A stretch of 64,000 nt of DNA from Modicisalibacter xianhensis (GTDB lineage Bacteria > Pseudomonadota > Gammaproteobacteria > Pseudomonadales > Halomonadaceae). The notes under the pieces were generated by a model. The model ran no database searches, was not told where the DNA came from, and saw only the letters and a list, made by a program, of their open reading frames with translations. Position numbers and translations under genes: made by a program. Location: contig NZ_FOPY01000001.1 in assembly GCF_900113605.1 (NCBI RefSeq), forward strand, positions 69,669 through 133,668, in the 5' to 3' direction. Positions 17,229 to 27,000 of the stretch are shown here, piece by piece; within the stretch, counting starts at the first letter, position 1, and the number at the start of each line of letters is the position of its first letter.

Positions 17229-18293
17229 TTACAACCCCATTGTCTTGCGGAACCCTTTCATGAACGGCTCATCGGCCGGCTCCGGACGATCAGTCCCGTT
17301 CATGGCCCGGTGCCAGTACGGGTAGATGGGTACCGGCCGAGTCACTTCCTCGATGCGATTGATCTCCTCTTCGCTGAGCTTGAGCTCCATGCTCGCCAGG
17401 TTGTCCTCGAGGTGATCTTCGTTGCGGGCACCGACGATCAGCGAGGTTACGCCAGGCCGGTCATTCAACCAGGCCAGAGCCACACGCGCGGCAGAGACAC
17501 CCTGGCCGTCACCAATCTCGACCAGGGTATCGATGATGTCGTAGGCACGCTGCCAATCATGCACGTAGGGTTCGGGCCAGTCGGTTCCCTGTCGATGATC
17601 GGAAGAAACCTGCTTATCACGACGCACCTGACCGGAGAGCAACCCTTCGCCCAGCGGGCTCCAGACCAGCGTCCCCAGGCCCTGGTCGCGGCCGACCGGC
17701 AGAATCTCGTACTCGGCCTCGCGAGACTCGGGCGTATAGTAGATCTGCTGGCTTATCGGCCGGACCAGCGCATGCTCACGCGCCGCCGCCATGGCTTTCA
17801 TCATCTGCCAGCCGTTGTAGTTCGAGGTGCCGACATAACGCACCTTGCCGGACTGCACCAGGTGGTCGAGCGCCGCCAGGCTCTCCTCGATCGGCGTTTC
17901 GCCATCCCACTGGTGCAACTGGTAGAGATCCAGATGATCGGTATTCAGCCGGCGCAGGCTGTTCTCGCATTCACGGATGATGTGGTAGCGCGAGGCCCCG
18001 CCATCGTTGGGCCCTTCACCCATTGGCGTGCGCACCTTGGACGCCAGCAATATCTCGTCGCGCTTGCCCTGCAGGGCCTTGCCAAGCACTTCCTCGGCCA
18101 GTCCCATGGAATACATGTTGGCCGTATCGACCAGGTTGACGCCATGGTCAAGGGCGATATCGAGCATACGCCGCGCTTGCGTCGCATCGATATTGCCGGC
18201 CTGCTCGAAGCCTGCCCGACCACCGAGTGTCAGCGTCCCCATGACCAGCTTGGAGACCTTCAGACCGGAGTGACCCAATTGCCGATATTCCAT
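17229..18293 (-). CDS. Aldo/keto reductase
   Basis: A 354-residue (beta/alpha)8 oxidoreductase with the family tetrad: D56 and Y61 (DTANMYSMG), K86 (LLASKVRTP) and H127 (LYQLHQWD). The NADPH site includes LIVGARNEDHLEDNL near the C-terminus. The subgroup resembles YajO/YakC-type reductases with broad carbonyl substrates. Cytoplasmic. Monocistronic and convergent with the ABC exporter; the divergent neighbour is a peroxiredoxin, which fits a redox or aldehyde detoxification setting, though no shared operon exists. Confidence 0.9.
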   Translation of the reverse strand: MEYRQLGHSGLKVSKLVMGTLTLGGRAGFEQAGNIDATQARRMLDIALDHGVNLVDTANMYSMGLAEEVLGKALQGKRDEILLASKVRTPMGEGPNDGGASRYHIIRECENSLRRLNTDHLDLYQLHQWDGETPIEESLAALDHLVQSGKVRYVGTSNYNGWQMMKAMAAAREHALVRPISQQIYYTPESREAEYEILPVGRDQGLGTLVWSPLGEGLLSGQVRRDKQVSSDHRQGTDWPEPYVHDWQRAYDIIDTLVEIGDGQGVSAARVALAWLNDRPGVTSLIVGARNEDHLEDNLASMELKLSEEEINRIEEVTRPVPIYPYWHRAMNGTDRPEPADEPFMKGFRKTMGL

Positions 18294-18469
18294 ACCTTCC
18301 TCCCTGAATGGATCGTTAGCAGAACACCTTTCGACTTTAGTCGGGTCTCGCCCGGGGGCAAGTCATGTCGGGTAAGCGCTTGTAGCCCGGCTTGCGCAAC
18401 CAACGGCTTCCGGCCTGCCAAGCCTCTTGCTACAGTGAATTTCACCCAATCGATGAAGAAGGACACCGC

Positions 18470-18946
18470 ATGACCATTTCCACCGGCGACAAGATTCCTG
18501 ACGTAACAATCAAGACCAATGGCGCCAGCGGCCCCGAGGACATCTCGACCGGCGAGCTGTTCGCCGGCAAGCGCGTGGTGCTGTTCGGCGTGCCCGGCGC
18601 CTTCACGCCCGGCTGCTCGAATACCCATATGCCCGGCTTCGTGATCAAGGCCGACGAGATCCGTGACAAGGGGGTGGACACCATCGCCTGCATGGCGGTC
18701 AACGATGCCTTCGTGATGGGCGCCTGGCAGGAAAACCAGAACGCCCAGGCATTCACCATGCTCGCCGACGGCAATGTCGAGTTCACGCATGCCCTTGGCC
18801 TGGAAATGGACGCCAGTGGCGCCGGCATGGGAACACGCTGCAAGCGCTTTGCGCTGATTGCCAACGACGGCGTGGTGGAATACATCGGCGTGGATGCCAA
18901 GGGAGTTCACGAAAGCAGCGCCGAGGCGGTCCTCGACAAGCTTTGA
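18470..18946 (+). CDS. Peroxiredoxin, PRX5/AhpE-like redoxin
   Basis: A 158-residue thioredoxin-fold peroxidase with peroxidatic C49 in VPGAFTPGCSNTHMPG, the PRX5 version of the PxxxTxxC motif. It reduces hydrogen peroxide or organic peroxides in the cytoplasm, using glutathione/glutaredoxin or thioredoxin as donor. Further Cys residues at about 73 and in TRCKRFA could resolve the sulfenic acid. ATG at 18470 has AAGGA 5 bases upstream and yields the normal family length; an upstream in-frame Met would add 26 unrelated residues. Confidence 0.92.
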   Translation: MTISTGDKIPDVTIKTNGASGPEDISTGELFAGKRVVLFGVPGAFTPGCSNTHMPGFVIKADEIRDKGVDTIACMAVNDAFVMGAWQENQNAQAFTMLADGNVEFTHALGLEMDASGAGMGTRCKRFALIANDGVVEYIGVDAKGVHESSAEAVLDKL

Positions 18947-18958
18947 TGCCTGTGGCTT

Positions 18959-18983
18959 CCTGCGGGCTGCAACGGCCCGCAGG
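18959..18983 (+). terminator. Hairpin after peroxiredoxin
   Basis: A 9-bp stem cctgcgggc/gcccgcagg with a 7-base loop, 12 bases after the stop. There is no T-run. Confidence 0.55.
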
Positions 18984-19022
18984 ACATGCTAGAACGAGGC
19001 TTTGATGCTATCGAGCCTCACC

Positions 19023-19400
19023 ATGACCCGCACACGTCACACTACGCCTCGCTTCCAGTTACGCCTCGTCGCAGCCAAGGACGTCGTGCTCGGTCCCGGC
19101 AAGGCCGACCTGCTGGAAGCCATCGAGCATACCGGCTCGATTTCCTCGGCCAGTCGCGAACTCGGCATGAGTTACAAGAAAGGCTGGCAGCTCATCGACA
19201 CCATGAATCGCCACTTGCCGGCGCCGGTCGTCGAGACCCGTACTGGCGGGAGTGAACGCGGCGGCGCCTACCTGACACCGTTGGGTGAGGAAGTGCTGAT
19301 GCGTTACCGTGCCCTGCAGCAACGACTGGATCCACAGACCTGCCGCGAGGCTCGGGAATTGCTGGCCTTGCTGGAAACGACACCGGAGACTCCCTCCTGA
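19023..19400 (+). CDS. modE: ModE-like molybdate regulator, DNA-binding domain only
   Basis: A 125-residue protein matching the N-terminal winged helix of ModE (LLEAIEHTGSISSASRELGM then SYKKGWQLIDTMN, the ModE/LysR-type HTH). It ends where ModE normally continues into two MOP/TOBE molybdate-binding domains (E. coli ModE is 262 residues), so it cannot sense molybdate by the usual route. Single-domain ModE proteins are known in other bacteria. It is 87 bases upstream of modA on the same strand, so modABC is the obvious target. Start is uncertain: ATG at 19023 or 19005. Confidence 0.87.
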   Translation: MTRTRHTTPRFQLRLVAAKDVVLGPGKADLLEAIEHTGSISSASRELGMSYKKGWQLIDTMNRHLPAPVVETRTGGSERGGAYLTPLGEEVLMRYRALQQRLDPQTCREARELLALLETTPETPS

Positions 19401-19421
19401 CACAGATGGCGTCTCCTCGGC

Positions 19422-19479
19422 TGGCGCACGAAAAACCGAGACGCTATAGTTGCCCCGTTATTTCCTTTCATACATAGCG
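19422..19479 (+). promoter_or_regulatory. Candidate modABC promoter and ModE operator
   Basis: A -10-like TATAGT (19445-19450) lies 17 bases after TGGCGC (19422-19427). Inverted repeats CGCTAT (19442-19447) and ATAGCG (19474-19479) flank the predicted start. They resemble the CG(T/C)TAT arms of ModE operators, but the spacing is wider than in E. coli. Confidence 0.4.
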
Positions 19480-19487
19480 AGAACGTC

Positions 19488-20285
19488 ATGCTACCCTGCA
19501 ACGCCTTGTGCCACCGTCTCGCCCGACTTTCCCTGATCACGCTCGCCATGCTGGCCCTGCCGGTAAATGCCGCGTCATCCGTTCACGTCTACGCCGCCGC
19601 TTCGCTCACCGATGCCCTGGATGCCGCTGCCGCACGCTACGAACAGAGCCACGATGTCGATATCGTGCCGGTGTATGCCTCGTCATCCACCGCTGCCCGC
19701 CAGGTCGCCAATGGCGCGCCGGCCGACCTGTACATTTCCGCCAACGAGCGCTGGATGGACTGGTTGGCCGAGCAGGGTATCTCGCTACAGGCACGCACCG
19801 AGCTGTTGCAGAATCGCCTGGTGCTGATTGCTTCGCCCCAAACTGATATTGAACCGTTCTCGCCCGGTGAGGGCGCGTCTCTGGCAGAACGCCTGGAGGA
19901 CAGACAGCGGCTTTCGGTGGGCGATCCGGCCCATGTTCCCGCCGGCATCTACGCCAGGCAGGCCCTGAAATCAATCGGTGAATGGAACGCTCTCGAGCCG
20001 CGACTGGCCCGCGCCGACAACGTGCGTGCCGCCCTGGCACTGGTCGAGCGCGGCGAGACACCGCTGGGCATCGTCTATCGCACCGACGCCCTGGCCAGCG
20101 ACAAGGTACGTCAACTGGGACAATTTTCGAGCGACAGTCATGCACCGATCACCTATCCCGCCGCGCTGATCGGCAAAGCACCTGACGCGGCGGCCCAGGC
20201 CTTCCTGAACTGGTTGAAAGGCGACGAGGCCATGTCGGTCTTCAGCGGCTTCGGCTTCCTGCCTGCTGACACCGGCGCTCATTGA
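19488..20285 (+). CDS. modA: Molybdate ABC transporter, periplasmic binding protein
   Basis: A 265-residue protein with a signal peptide (hydrophobic core RLSLITLAMLALPVNA, cleavage near residue 28). The ModA fold follows, with molybdate-contact segments VYAAASLTDAL, VYASSSTAARQVANGAPADLY, and VGDPAHVPAGIYARQAL. It captures molybdate in the periplasm and hands it to ModBC. First structural gene of modABC, with modB starting 14 bases after its stop. The molybdenum is needed for the NasA cofactor encoded 18 kb away. Confidence 0.94.
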   Translation: MLPCNALCHRLARLSLITLAMLALPVNAASSVHVYAAASLTDALDAAAARYEQSHDVDIVPVYASSSTAARQVANGAPADLYISANERWMDWLAEQGISLQARTELLQNRLVLIASPQTDIEPFSPGEGASLAERLEDRQRLSVGDPAHVPAGIYARQALKSIGEWNALEPRLARADNVRAALALVERGETPLGIVYRTDALASDKVRQLGQFSSDSHAPITYPAALIGKAPDAAAQAFLNWLKGDEAMSVFSGFGFLPADTGAH

Positions 20286-20299
20286 CCTCGGATACAACG

Positions 20300-21001
20300 A
20301 TGCTCACCGAGGCCGAATGGCAAGCCATCCTCATCAGTCTACGCGTGGCCGGTACCGCGGTCGGGGGTATTCTCGTGCCCGGGGTGGCACTGGCCTGGCT
20401 GATGGCCCGCCACGAATTTCGCGGCAAGGCGCTGCTCGACGGCATCGTGCACCTGCCGTTGGTGCTGCCACCGGTGGTCGTGGGCTATCTACTGCTGATC
20501 TCGCTGGGCCGCCAGGGCTGGCTGGGGCAATGGCTGGATGCCTGGTTCGGCGTAACGCTGCCCTTCACCTGGCAAGGCGCGGCGGTCGCCGCCGGTGTGA
20601 TGGCCTTTCCATTGCTGGTGCGCGCCGTGCGCCTTTCCCTGGAAGCCGTGGACGTCAAGCTGGAAGCCGCGGCCAGTACCCTGGGTGCCAACCGCTGGCG
20701 GGTATTCTTCACCATCACGTTGCCGCTGGCGTTGCCGGGCCTGCTTACCGGTACGGTACTGGCCTTTGCCCGGGCCCTGTCGGAGTTCGGCGCGACCATC
20801 ACCTTCGCCTCCAATATCCCCGGCGAGACACGCACCCTGCCCCTGGCGCTCTACACGCTGATCCAGACGCCAGGCGCGGAAGCCGCCGCCGCACGCTTGT
20901 GCGTGCTTTCAATCATCATTGCCATGCTGTCGCTGCTGGTTTCGGAGTGGCTGGCCCGCCTGGCCCGCCGCCGGCTGCGCGAACGCGACAGTCAGCGCTG
21001 A
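20300..21001 (+). CDS. modB: Molybdate ABC transporter permease
   Basis: A 233-residue inner-membrane protein with 5 to 6 membrane helices and the ABC permease EAA loop (LEAAASTLGANRWRVFFTI). It resembles E. coli ModB closely in EWQAILISL, LPLVLPPVVVGYLLL and TFASNIPGETRTLPLA. ATG at 20300 is chosen because the protein then starts MLTEAEWQ like E. coli ModB; an in-frame TTG at 20282 overlaps the modA stop and is less likely. Confidence 0.94.
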   Translation: MLTEAEWQAILISLRVAGTAVGGILVPGVALAWLMARHEFRGKALLDGIVHLPLVLPPVVVGYLLLISLGRQGWLGQWLDAWFGVTLPFTWQGAAVAAGVMAFPLLVRAVRLSLEAVDVKLEAAASTLGANRWRVFFTITLPLALPGLLTGTVLAFARALSEFGATITFASNIPGETRTLPLALYTLIQTPGAEAAAARLCVLSIIIAMLSLLVSEWLARLARRRLRERDSQR

Positions 21002-21016
21002 CTTCGGCCAACACTC

Positions 21017-22138
21017 ATGCCCGACGCGACTTCCGTCACCCATTTCCATGCTAACAACGGCACGGCCCTGAGCCTGGACGTGGAGCGACGCCAGGGCGAG
21101 TTCCACCTGCAAGCTAGCTTGACCTTGCCCGGCAAGGGCGTCACGGCATTGTTCGGCGCCTCGGGCAGCGGCAAGACCAGCCTGCTGCGCATGATTGCCG
21201 GGCTCGATCGCCCCGACAGCGGCACCATTCGGCTCGGTGAGAAGACATTGACCGACACCCGTCGCGGCATTCAGGTACCGCCGCATCGCCGCCGCCTGGG
21301 CGTGGTCTTTCAGGAAGCCCGACTATTTCCCCATTACCGGGTACGCGGCAATCTCGCCTATGGCCTGCACCCTTCGATGCGCTCACGCGTCGATGCTATT
21401 GTCGAGCTGCTCGGCATCGGCCACCTGTTGCAGCGTTTACCGGCCACGCTTTCCGGTGGTGAGGCACGCCGCGTCGCCATCGGTCGGGCCCTGCTTACCG
21501 CACCCCGCCTGCTGTTAATGGACGAGCCCCTGACCGGCCTCGACGGTGCCCGCAAGCAGGAATTGCTGCACTATATCGATCAACTGGCGAGAGATATCGA
21601 TATCCCTATCGTCTACGTCAGCCACGACCCGCACGAACTCACCGCCATCGCCGACCACCTGGTCCTGCTCGACCAGGGCCAGGTACGCGCCGAGGGCCGC
21701 CTGGACGTCCTGCTCAACCGCTTCGATCTCACCGAGCACCTAGGCGGATTCGATGCAGCCTCGGTCATCGCCGCCCGTGTGGAGATGCACGATATTCACT
21801 ACGCCCTGACTCGGCTGACGCTCGAGGATGGACAGACACTGAGCGTCCCCAGGCTCGATGCCAGCCCCGGTCAACGCTTGCGCCTGCGTATTCCGGTGCG
21901 TGACGTGGCGCTTGCCCTGACCGAGCCAAGAGACATCAGCTATCGCAACCGACTCCATGCAGTTATCCAACGCATCGAGCCTCTGGACGGCTCCCGCGCC
22001 AGCGTCGAGTTGGGCCTGAGCGTGAGTGGCCAGGCACTGCGCGCCCGGCTGACACGCCATGCCCTCGACGAAATGGGGCTCGACGTGGGCATGCCGGTGG
22101 TAGCGTTGATACGCAGCGTGGCATTCGAGACACGTTGA
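21017..22138 (+). CDS. modC: Molybdate ABC transporter ATP-binding protein
   Basis: A 373-residue ATPase: Walker A GASGSGKTS, signature LSGGEARRVAIGRALL, Walker B LLLMDEPLTGLD and H-loop VSHDPHE. A C-terminal MOP/TOBE domain (about 300-370; RLHAVIQRIEPLDGSRASVELG) binds oxyanions and can inhibit transport. It powers molybdate import with ModAB. It starts 15 bases after modB with a weak ribosome site, so translational coupling is likely. Confidence 0.94.
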   Translation: MPDATSVTHFHANNGTALSLDVERRQGEFHLQASLTLPGKGVTALFGASGSGKTSLLRMIAGLDRPDSGTIRLGEKTLTDTRRGIQVPPHRRRLGVVFQEARLFPHYRVRGNLAYGLHPSMRSRVDAIVELLGIGHLLQRLPATLSGGEARRVAIGRALLTAPRLLLMDEPLTGLDGARKQELLHYIDQLARDIDIPIVYVSHDPHELTAIADHLVLLDQGQVRAEGRLDVLLNRFDLTEHLGGFDAASVIAARVEMHDIHYALTRLTLEDGQTLSVPRLDASPGQRLRLRIPVRDVALALTEPRDISYRNRLHAVIQRIEPLDGSRASVELGLSVSGQALRARLTRHALDEMGLDVGMPVVALIRSVAFETR

Positions 22139-22246
22139 TGGGTAACATACTGAAACAAGCGTTCGTCACACTGCGTACGCTGAAGAATAACGATAACGGG
22201 ATATCGCCGATCACATGGGGTGACGGCACGAAAGACAGGCCATGCC

Positions 22247-23968
22247 ATGGAACTCAATACGCAGGAACGGCCACGCCAGGTCGAGATTACCGACGCCGCG
22301 CATATCGCCGATGTCGTCGATAGCCTGGGCAACGCGACCCACTCGCTCACTGTCACTCTCGACAACGCCCCTACCGCCTTTCCGGTGCGGCTTTCCGTCG
22401 TCGATCCCGAGCGGCGCCAGCTTACCCTGACGCTGACCGACGCCCAGAGTCTCAACGCCGCGGAAATTGGCGAGCAGGCCCTGACACTGAGAGCGGAAAG
22501 CCTCTCCGACACGCTGCACTTCAAAAATTTGGCTCCGCTCGACGTCTGTCGCGATGGCGATTGCCTGACAATCGAGTGCCGCCTGCCACGCGCCCTCTAC
22601 ACGACCTCGAAACGCCGCAGCCTGCGTATCCCCTTCATCCAGGGCATGCACACCAGGGCCTACGCCGCCGTGTTGCCCACGCAGCCCCCGGTAGCCGGGG
22701 AGTTACGCAACCTGTCGGCAGGCGGCTGCCTGATGGAAGTCCCCTTCGCCGACAGTCCCTTCTTCAAGGTCGGCGATACCCTGCCCACGGTGGGCTTCGA
22801 ATTCCCCAACGGCGAGAAATTCATTGCCTCGGGCACCGTCCGTCATGTCGGACCGGCCGGACGCACTCACAACGCGGCGGTGGGCATCGCATTTCACAAC
22901 CTGTCCCCCGAGCGCCAGAACCGCCTGGTGCATTATGTCAACGAGGCCGAACACGAAGCCGCCTACCGCAGTGGCCACGGTGGACGCCTTGCCCGACCAT
23001 CGCCGCTCTTCCAAACGCCGCTGCGCAGCCGTCGCCAGGCCCAGCGGCAACGCGACCTGACCGAAAGTACGCCACTGGTGCGCACCCTACGCGAAGTCGC
23101 ACGTCAATTGCACATCACCCTGCTTGCCCTGAAGAACGACCAGCCGATATCGAGCGATGCCATGCTCGGCTGTGCCGATACGCTGCTGCGTCTACTGACA
23201 CAACGCCGCCAGCAGTGCCTCTATGCGCTGGCGTGTCTGGGCAGCGAGCCACAATGGATCCAGCATTCCATCAACGTGGCAGCCAAGCTCGGCGACCTGA
23301 TGCTGGCCGAGCCGGAGTACGCCTCACGCGCCCGAGCCGCCGTCGCCGCCGCCCTGCTGCATGACATGGGCAAGGTCCTGCTGCTGGACGAGTCGTTGCA
23401 CAGCCTGGAAGGGGCGCTGGATGACGCGCAGCGCGAACGCCTGCGCGAGCATGTCGTGCTATTGCTGGATCGTCTGGCGCCGCTGGAGGGGATCGACACC
23501 TCCCTGCGTCACAACATCATCGGCTGCATCAATGAACGCCTCGACGGATCGGGCTACCCCCACGGCTATCGTGCCGAGTCGCTATCGGCCATCGCCCGCA
23601 TGGCGGCGGTCGTCGACGTACTCGATGCGATGACGCGCCCACGTGGCGACCGTCCGGCCAAGACCGCGATCGAAGCCTACCGGTATCTCTACAACCGCCC
23701 CGACCGTTTCGACAAGCACTGGGTGACCCGCTACGTGCAGCGCCACGGTTTCTACCCCATCGGCAGCCTGGTCAGGTTCAGCCATGGCTACCTGGCCTGG
23801 GTCATGGAGCTCGACGAGTCCGGCCAGCCCTGCCGCGTCCGCGTGGTCAGGAACACGTCACGCAGCGAACTTGCCATGAATCACATCCTGTCCAGAGTCG
23901 ATTTCGGCCAACTGGGGCAAGTCAATAAATTGGTCAGGCCCGAAGCCTATCGATTGGCCCCCTTCTAA
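22247..23968 (+). CDS. PilZ and HD-GYP domain c-di-GMP protein
   Basis: A 573-residue cytoplasmic protein. An N-terminal YcgR-like beta domain (about 1-110) leads to a PilZ domain (about 120-235) with the c-di-GMP-binding KRRSLR and NLSAGG motifs, the equivalents of RxxxR and (D/N)xSxxG. The C-terminal HD-GYP domain (about 300-500) has LLHDMGK and ERLDGSGYPHG, so it looks catalytically able to hydrolyse c-di-GMP, although a normal HHE is here HNIIGCINE. Pairing a c-di-GMP sensor with a phosphodiesterase suggests a self-tuned enzyme. It lies between modC and the large chemotaxis-type kinase with its own promoter region; ATG at 22247 follows an AGACAGG ribosome site. Confidence 0.85.
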   Translation: MELNTQERPRQVEITDAAHIADVVDSLGNATHSLTVTLDNAPTAFPVRLSVVDPERRQLTLTLTDAQSLNAAEIGEQALTLRAESLSDTLHFKNLAPLDVCRDGDCLTIECRLPRALYTTSKRRSLRIPFIQGMHTRAYAAVLPTQPPVAGELRNLSAGGCLMEVPFADSPFFKVGDTLPTVGFEFPNGEKFIASGTVRHVGPAGRTHNAAVGIAFHNLSPERQNRLVHYVNEAEHEAAYRSGHGGRLARPSPLFQTPLRSRRQAQRQRDLTESTPLVRTLREVARQLHITLLALKNDQPISSDAMLGCADTLLRLLTQRRQQCLYALACLGSEPQWIQHSINVAAKLGDLMLAEPEYASRARAAVAAALLHDMGKVLLLDESLHSLEGALDDAQRERLREHVVLLLDRLAPLEGIDTSLRHNIIGCINERLDGSGYPHGYRAESLSAIARMAAVVDVLDAMTRPRGDRPAKTAIEAYRYLYNRPDRFDKHWVTRYVQRHGFYPIGSLVRFSHGYLAWVMELDESGQPCRVRVVRNTSRSELAMNHILSRVDFGQLGQVNKLVRPEAYRLAPF

Positions 23969-24098
23969 CCGTCATTCAACCCAACGGCAACCTCAGGTTG
24001 GCCCAAGACCTCTGTCTTCGGTCCCTAGTATTTCCTTTACCGATGGCTGATTATGGAGCGTTCAGTGCTTACCCGGTCAGACCAAGGAAAGACGAACC

Positions 24099-27000
24099 AT
24101 GAAAGATGACAATCCCACCAGTGCCAGGCCGACCGGGAAGTCTCAGGGCGAATCGAGAGTCGTGCAGATCGGTACCAATCACGGTGAAAAGCCGACAACT
24201 GTGGTCGGCATCGGCGCCTCCGCGGGGGGACTGGCCGCGCTAAAACGATTTTTCGAACGCGTCCCCGCACATTCCGGCCTGTCCTTCGTCGTGGTCATGC
24301 ACTTGTCGCCGGAGTACAAGAGCCATCTGGCCGATTTATTGCAGCCGTCGACCAGCATGCCAGTACAGCAGGTGACCGACACCGTGCCTCTGCTGGCAGA
24401 TCATGTGTATGTGATCCCTCCGGGCCGCAACCTCAATACCATCGATACTCATCTGCGGTTAACTGAACTAGAAGAGAAACGTCGCGATCGCGCCCCCATC
24501 GACCATTTTCTCCGCACGTTAGCCGAGACCCACGATGGCGACTCCATCGGCGTGATTCTCACCGGGACCGGATCCGACGGTACGCTGGGCATCAAGGAGA
24601 TCAAGGGCCGCGGCGGTCTGACGATCGTGCAGGATCCCAACGAGGCGGAATTCGATGGTATGCCACAAAGCGCCATCTCTACCCGTATAATAGACAAGGT
24701 ACTGCCCATCGACGAAATCCCCGGCGAGATCCTGCGTTATGCCCATACCCGCCCGCGTATTCAGGTGCCGCAGGACGGTGAGGAACTGGACGAGGTGCAA
24801 CGGCATGCATTGCAGAAAATCTTCGTACAGATCCGTGCCCGTACCGGCCGAGACTTCAGCCGCTATAAACGCTCCACGGTCATGCGCCGCATCCAGCGGC
24901 GCATGCAACTGCACCATGTTGAAGAACTGAGCCACTATCTCGACTTGCTGCGTGAAAACCCGGAGGAAACCCGGGCGCTGTCCGATGAGTTCCTGATCAC
25001 GGTCACCAATTTCTTTCGGGACAATGAAGCCTTTGACACACTCGAAAGCGACGTGCTCCCCCAAATATTCCAAGGCAAGGGGCCAGAGGATCAGGTGCGT
25101 GTCTGGTCAGTGGGCTGCGCCACTGGTGAAGAAGCCTATTCACTGGCGATCTTGTTGCTGGAAGCGGCCGCCAACCACGACGCGCCGCCACAGTTGCAGG
25201 TTTTCGCCTCGGACCTGCACGAGCACTCCCTGCAGACGGCTCGTGAAGGCCTGTATACCGGTGATATAGAAATCGATATCTCGGAAGGCCGGCTGCGGCG
25301 CTATTTCACTCAGGAAAGCGGAGGCTACCGGATCCGCAAGGAAGTCCGGGAAATCGTGGTTTTTGCACCGCACAATTTGTTGGGCGACCCTCCCTTTTCC
25401 AAGCTCGACTTGATCACCTGTCGCAATGTCATGATCTACCTGCAGCGCGACATTCAGCAGGATGTCATCGAGGTCTTTCACTACGCGCTTAAACCGGACG
25501 GCCACTTGCTGCTCGGCACCTCGGAAACCGCCGACCGCTCCGACCTCTTCTATACTGAGAACAAGCAGTTCTGCTTGTATCGCAAGCGTAACGTGCCCAC
25601 GCATGCCTTGCACTTGCCGGTGTTTCCCCGCCCCCAGAGCCACCAGCGCCCCCCCCCCGACAGCAATCAGGCTCCCGTACAGGTACAACGCTCCTATGGC
25701 GAGTTGCACCAGAAGATGGTCGAGCGCTATGCGCCTCCCAGTATCCTGATCAACCCCGAACACAAGGTCGTGCATTTTTCCGAGCATGCCGGGCGCTTCC
25801 TCGTGCACCCCGGTGGTGAGCCTACATCACAAGTCTTCAAGCTGGTCCGTGAAGAACTGCGCCTGGAACTTCGTGCCGCCATCGTGGCTGTCGACAGGGA
25901 TACCCTACCTGTGCGCTCGAAGCCGATTCCGCTCATGCTGGAGGGTGAATGGCGCCACGTGATCATGCATGTCCGGCCTGCGGAGAGGCAGGAGGATCAG
26001 GGGCTGATACTGATCCTTTTCGAGGAGCGCAAGGAAACGGTGCGCGAAGGCGGACCACCGGCGGAAGACAATATCGAACACTCATCGAGGGAGCTCGAAG
26101 CCGAACTGGATCTCAACAAGCAGCGGCTGCAATCGGTGGTTGAAGAATACGAGACCAGTCAGGAGGAAATGAAGGCAGCCAACGAGGAACTGCAGTCCGC
26201 CAACGAAGAGTTGCGCTCGACCATGGAGGAACTCGAGACCTCCAAGGAAGAACTGCAGTCGATGAATGAGGAACTGGCCACGGTCAATCAGGAAAACCGC
26301 CACAAGGTTGAGGAACTCAGCCGTCTCTCCAATGATCTGCAGAACCTGTTGTCCGCCACCGACATCGCGACGATTTTCCTGGACCGTGAGTTGCGTATCC
26401 AGCGTTTTACTCCCCAGGTCGGCTCGCTCTTCAACATCCGCGTGGCCGACCGCGGCCGGCCGCTCTCCGACCTGACGCACCGGCTCGGCTATGCCTCGCT
26501 GACCAACGATGCCCAGCATGTTCTGCACGAACTCGCCCCGCTCAGCCGCGAGATCCAGGACGACTTGGGACGCTGGTATCTGACACGCATCCGCCCCTAT
26601 CGCAGTTCCGACGATTATATCAGCGGCGTGGTCATTACCTTCATCGATATCACCGACCGCAAACGGTTTGAGGAGGATCTGCGAGCCAGTGAGGAGCGCT
26701 TTCGTGTGCTCGTGGACACCTCGGCCCAGATCATCTGGACTACCGAGGCCGATGGTTCGGTGAGTGAAGATTCGCCTTCCTGGCGTGTTTACACGGGCCA
26801 GACCCACGAGCAATTCAAAGGCTGGGGCTGGCTTCAGGCCGTCAAGGCCGATGATCGCCAGCGAGCACAAGCAAAATGGCAAAAATCCGTCAAAGCAGGC
26901 AAGCCACTACATATAGAATTCCGCCTTTTTCATGCTCCCAGCGGCCAGTATCGCTGGACCGAGGTTCGGGCTAGCCCACTGCGCAACCCGGACCGCATGA

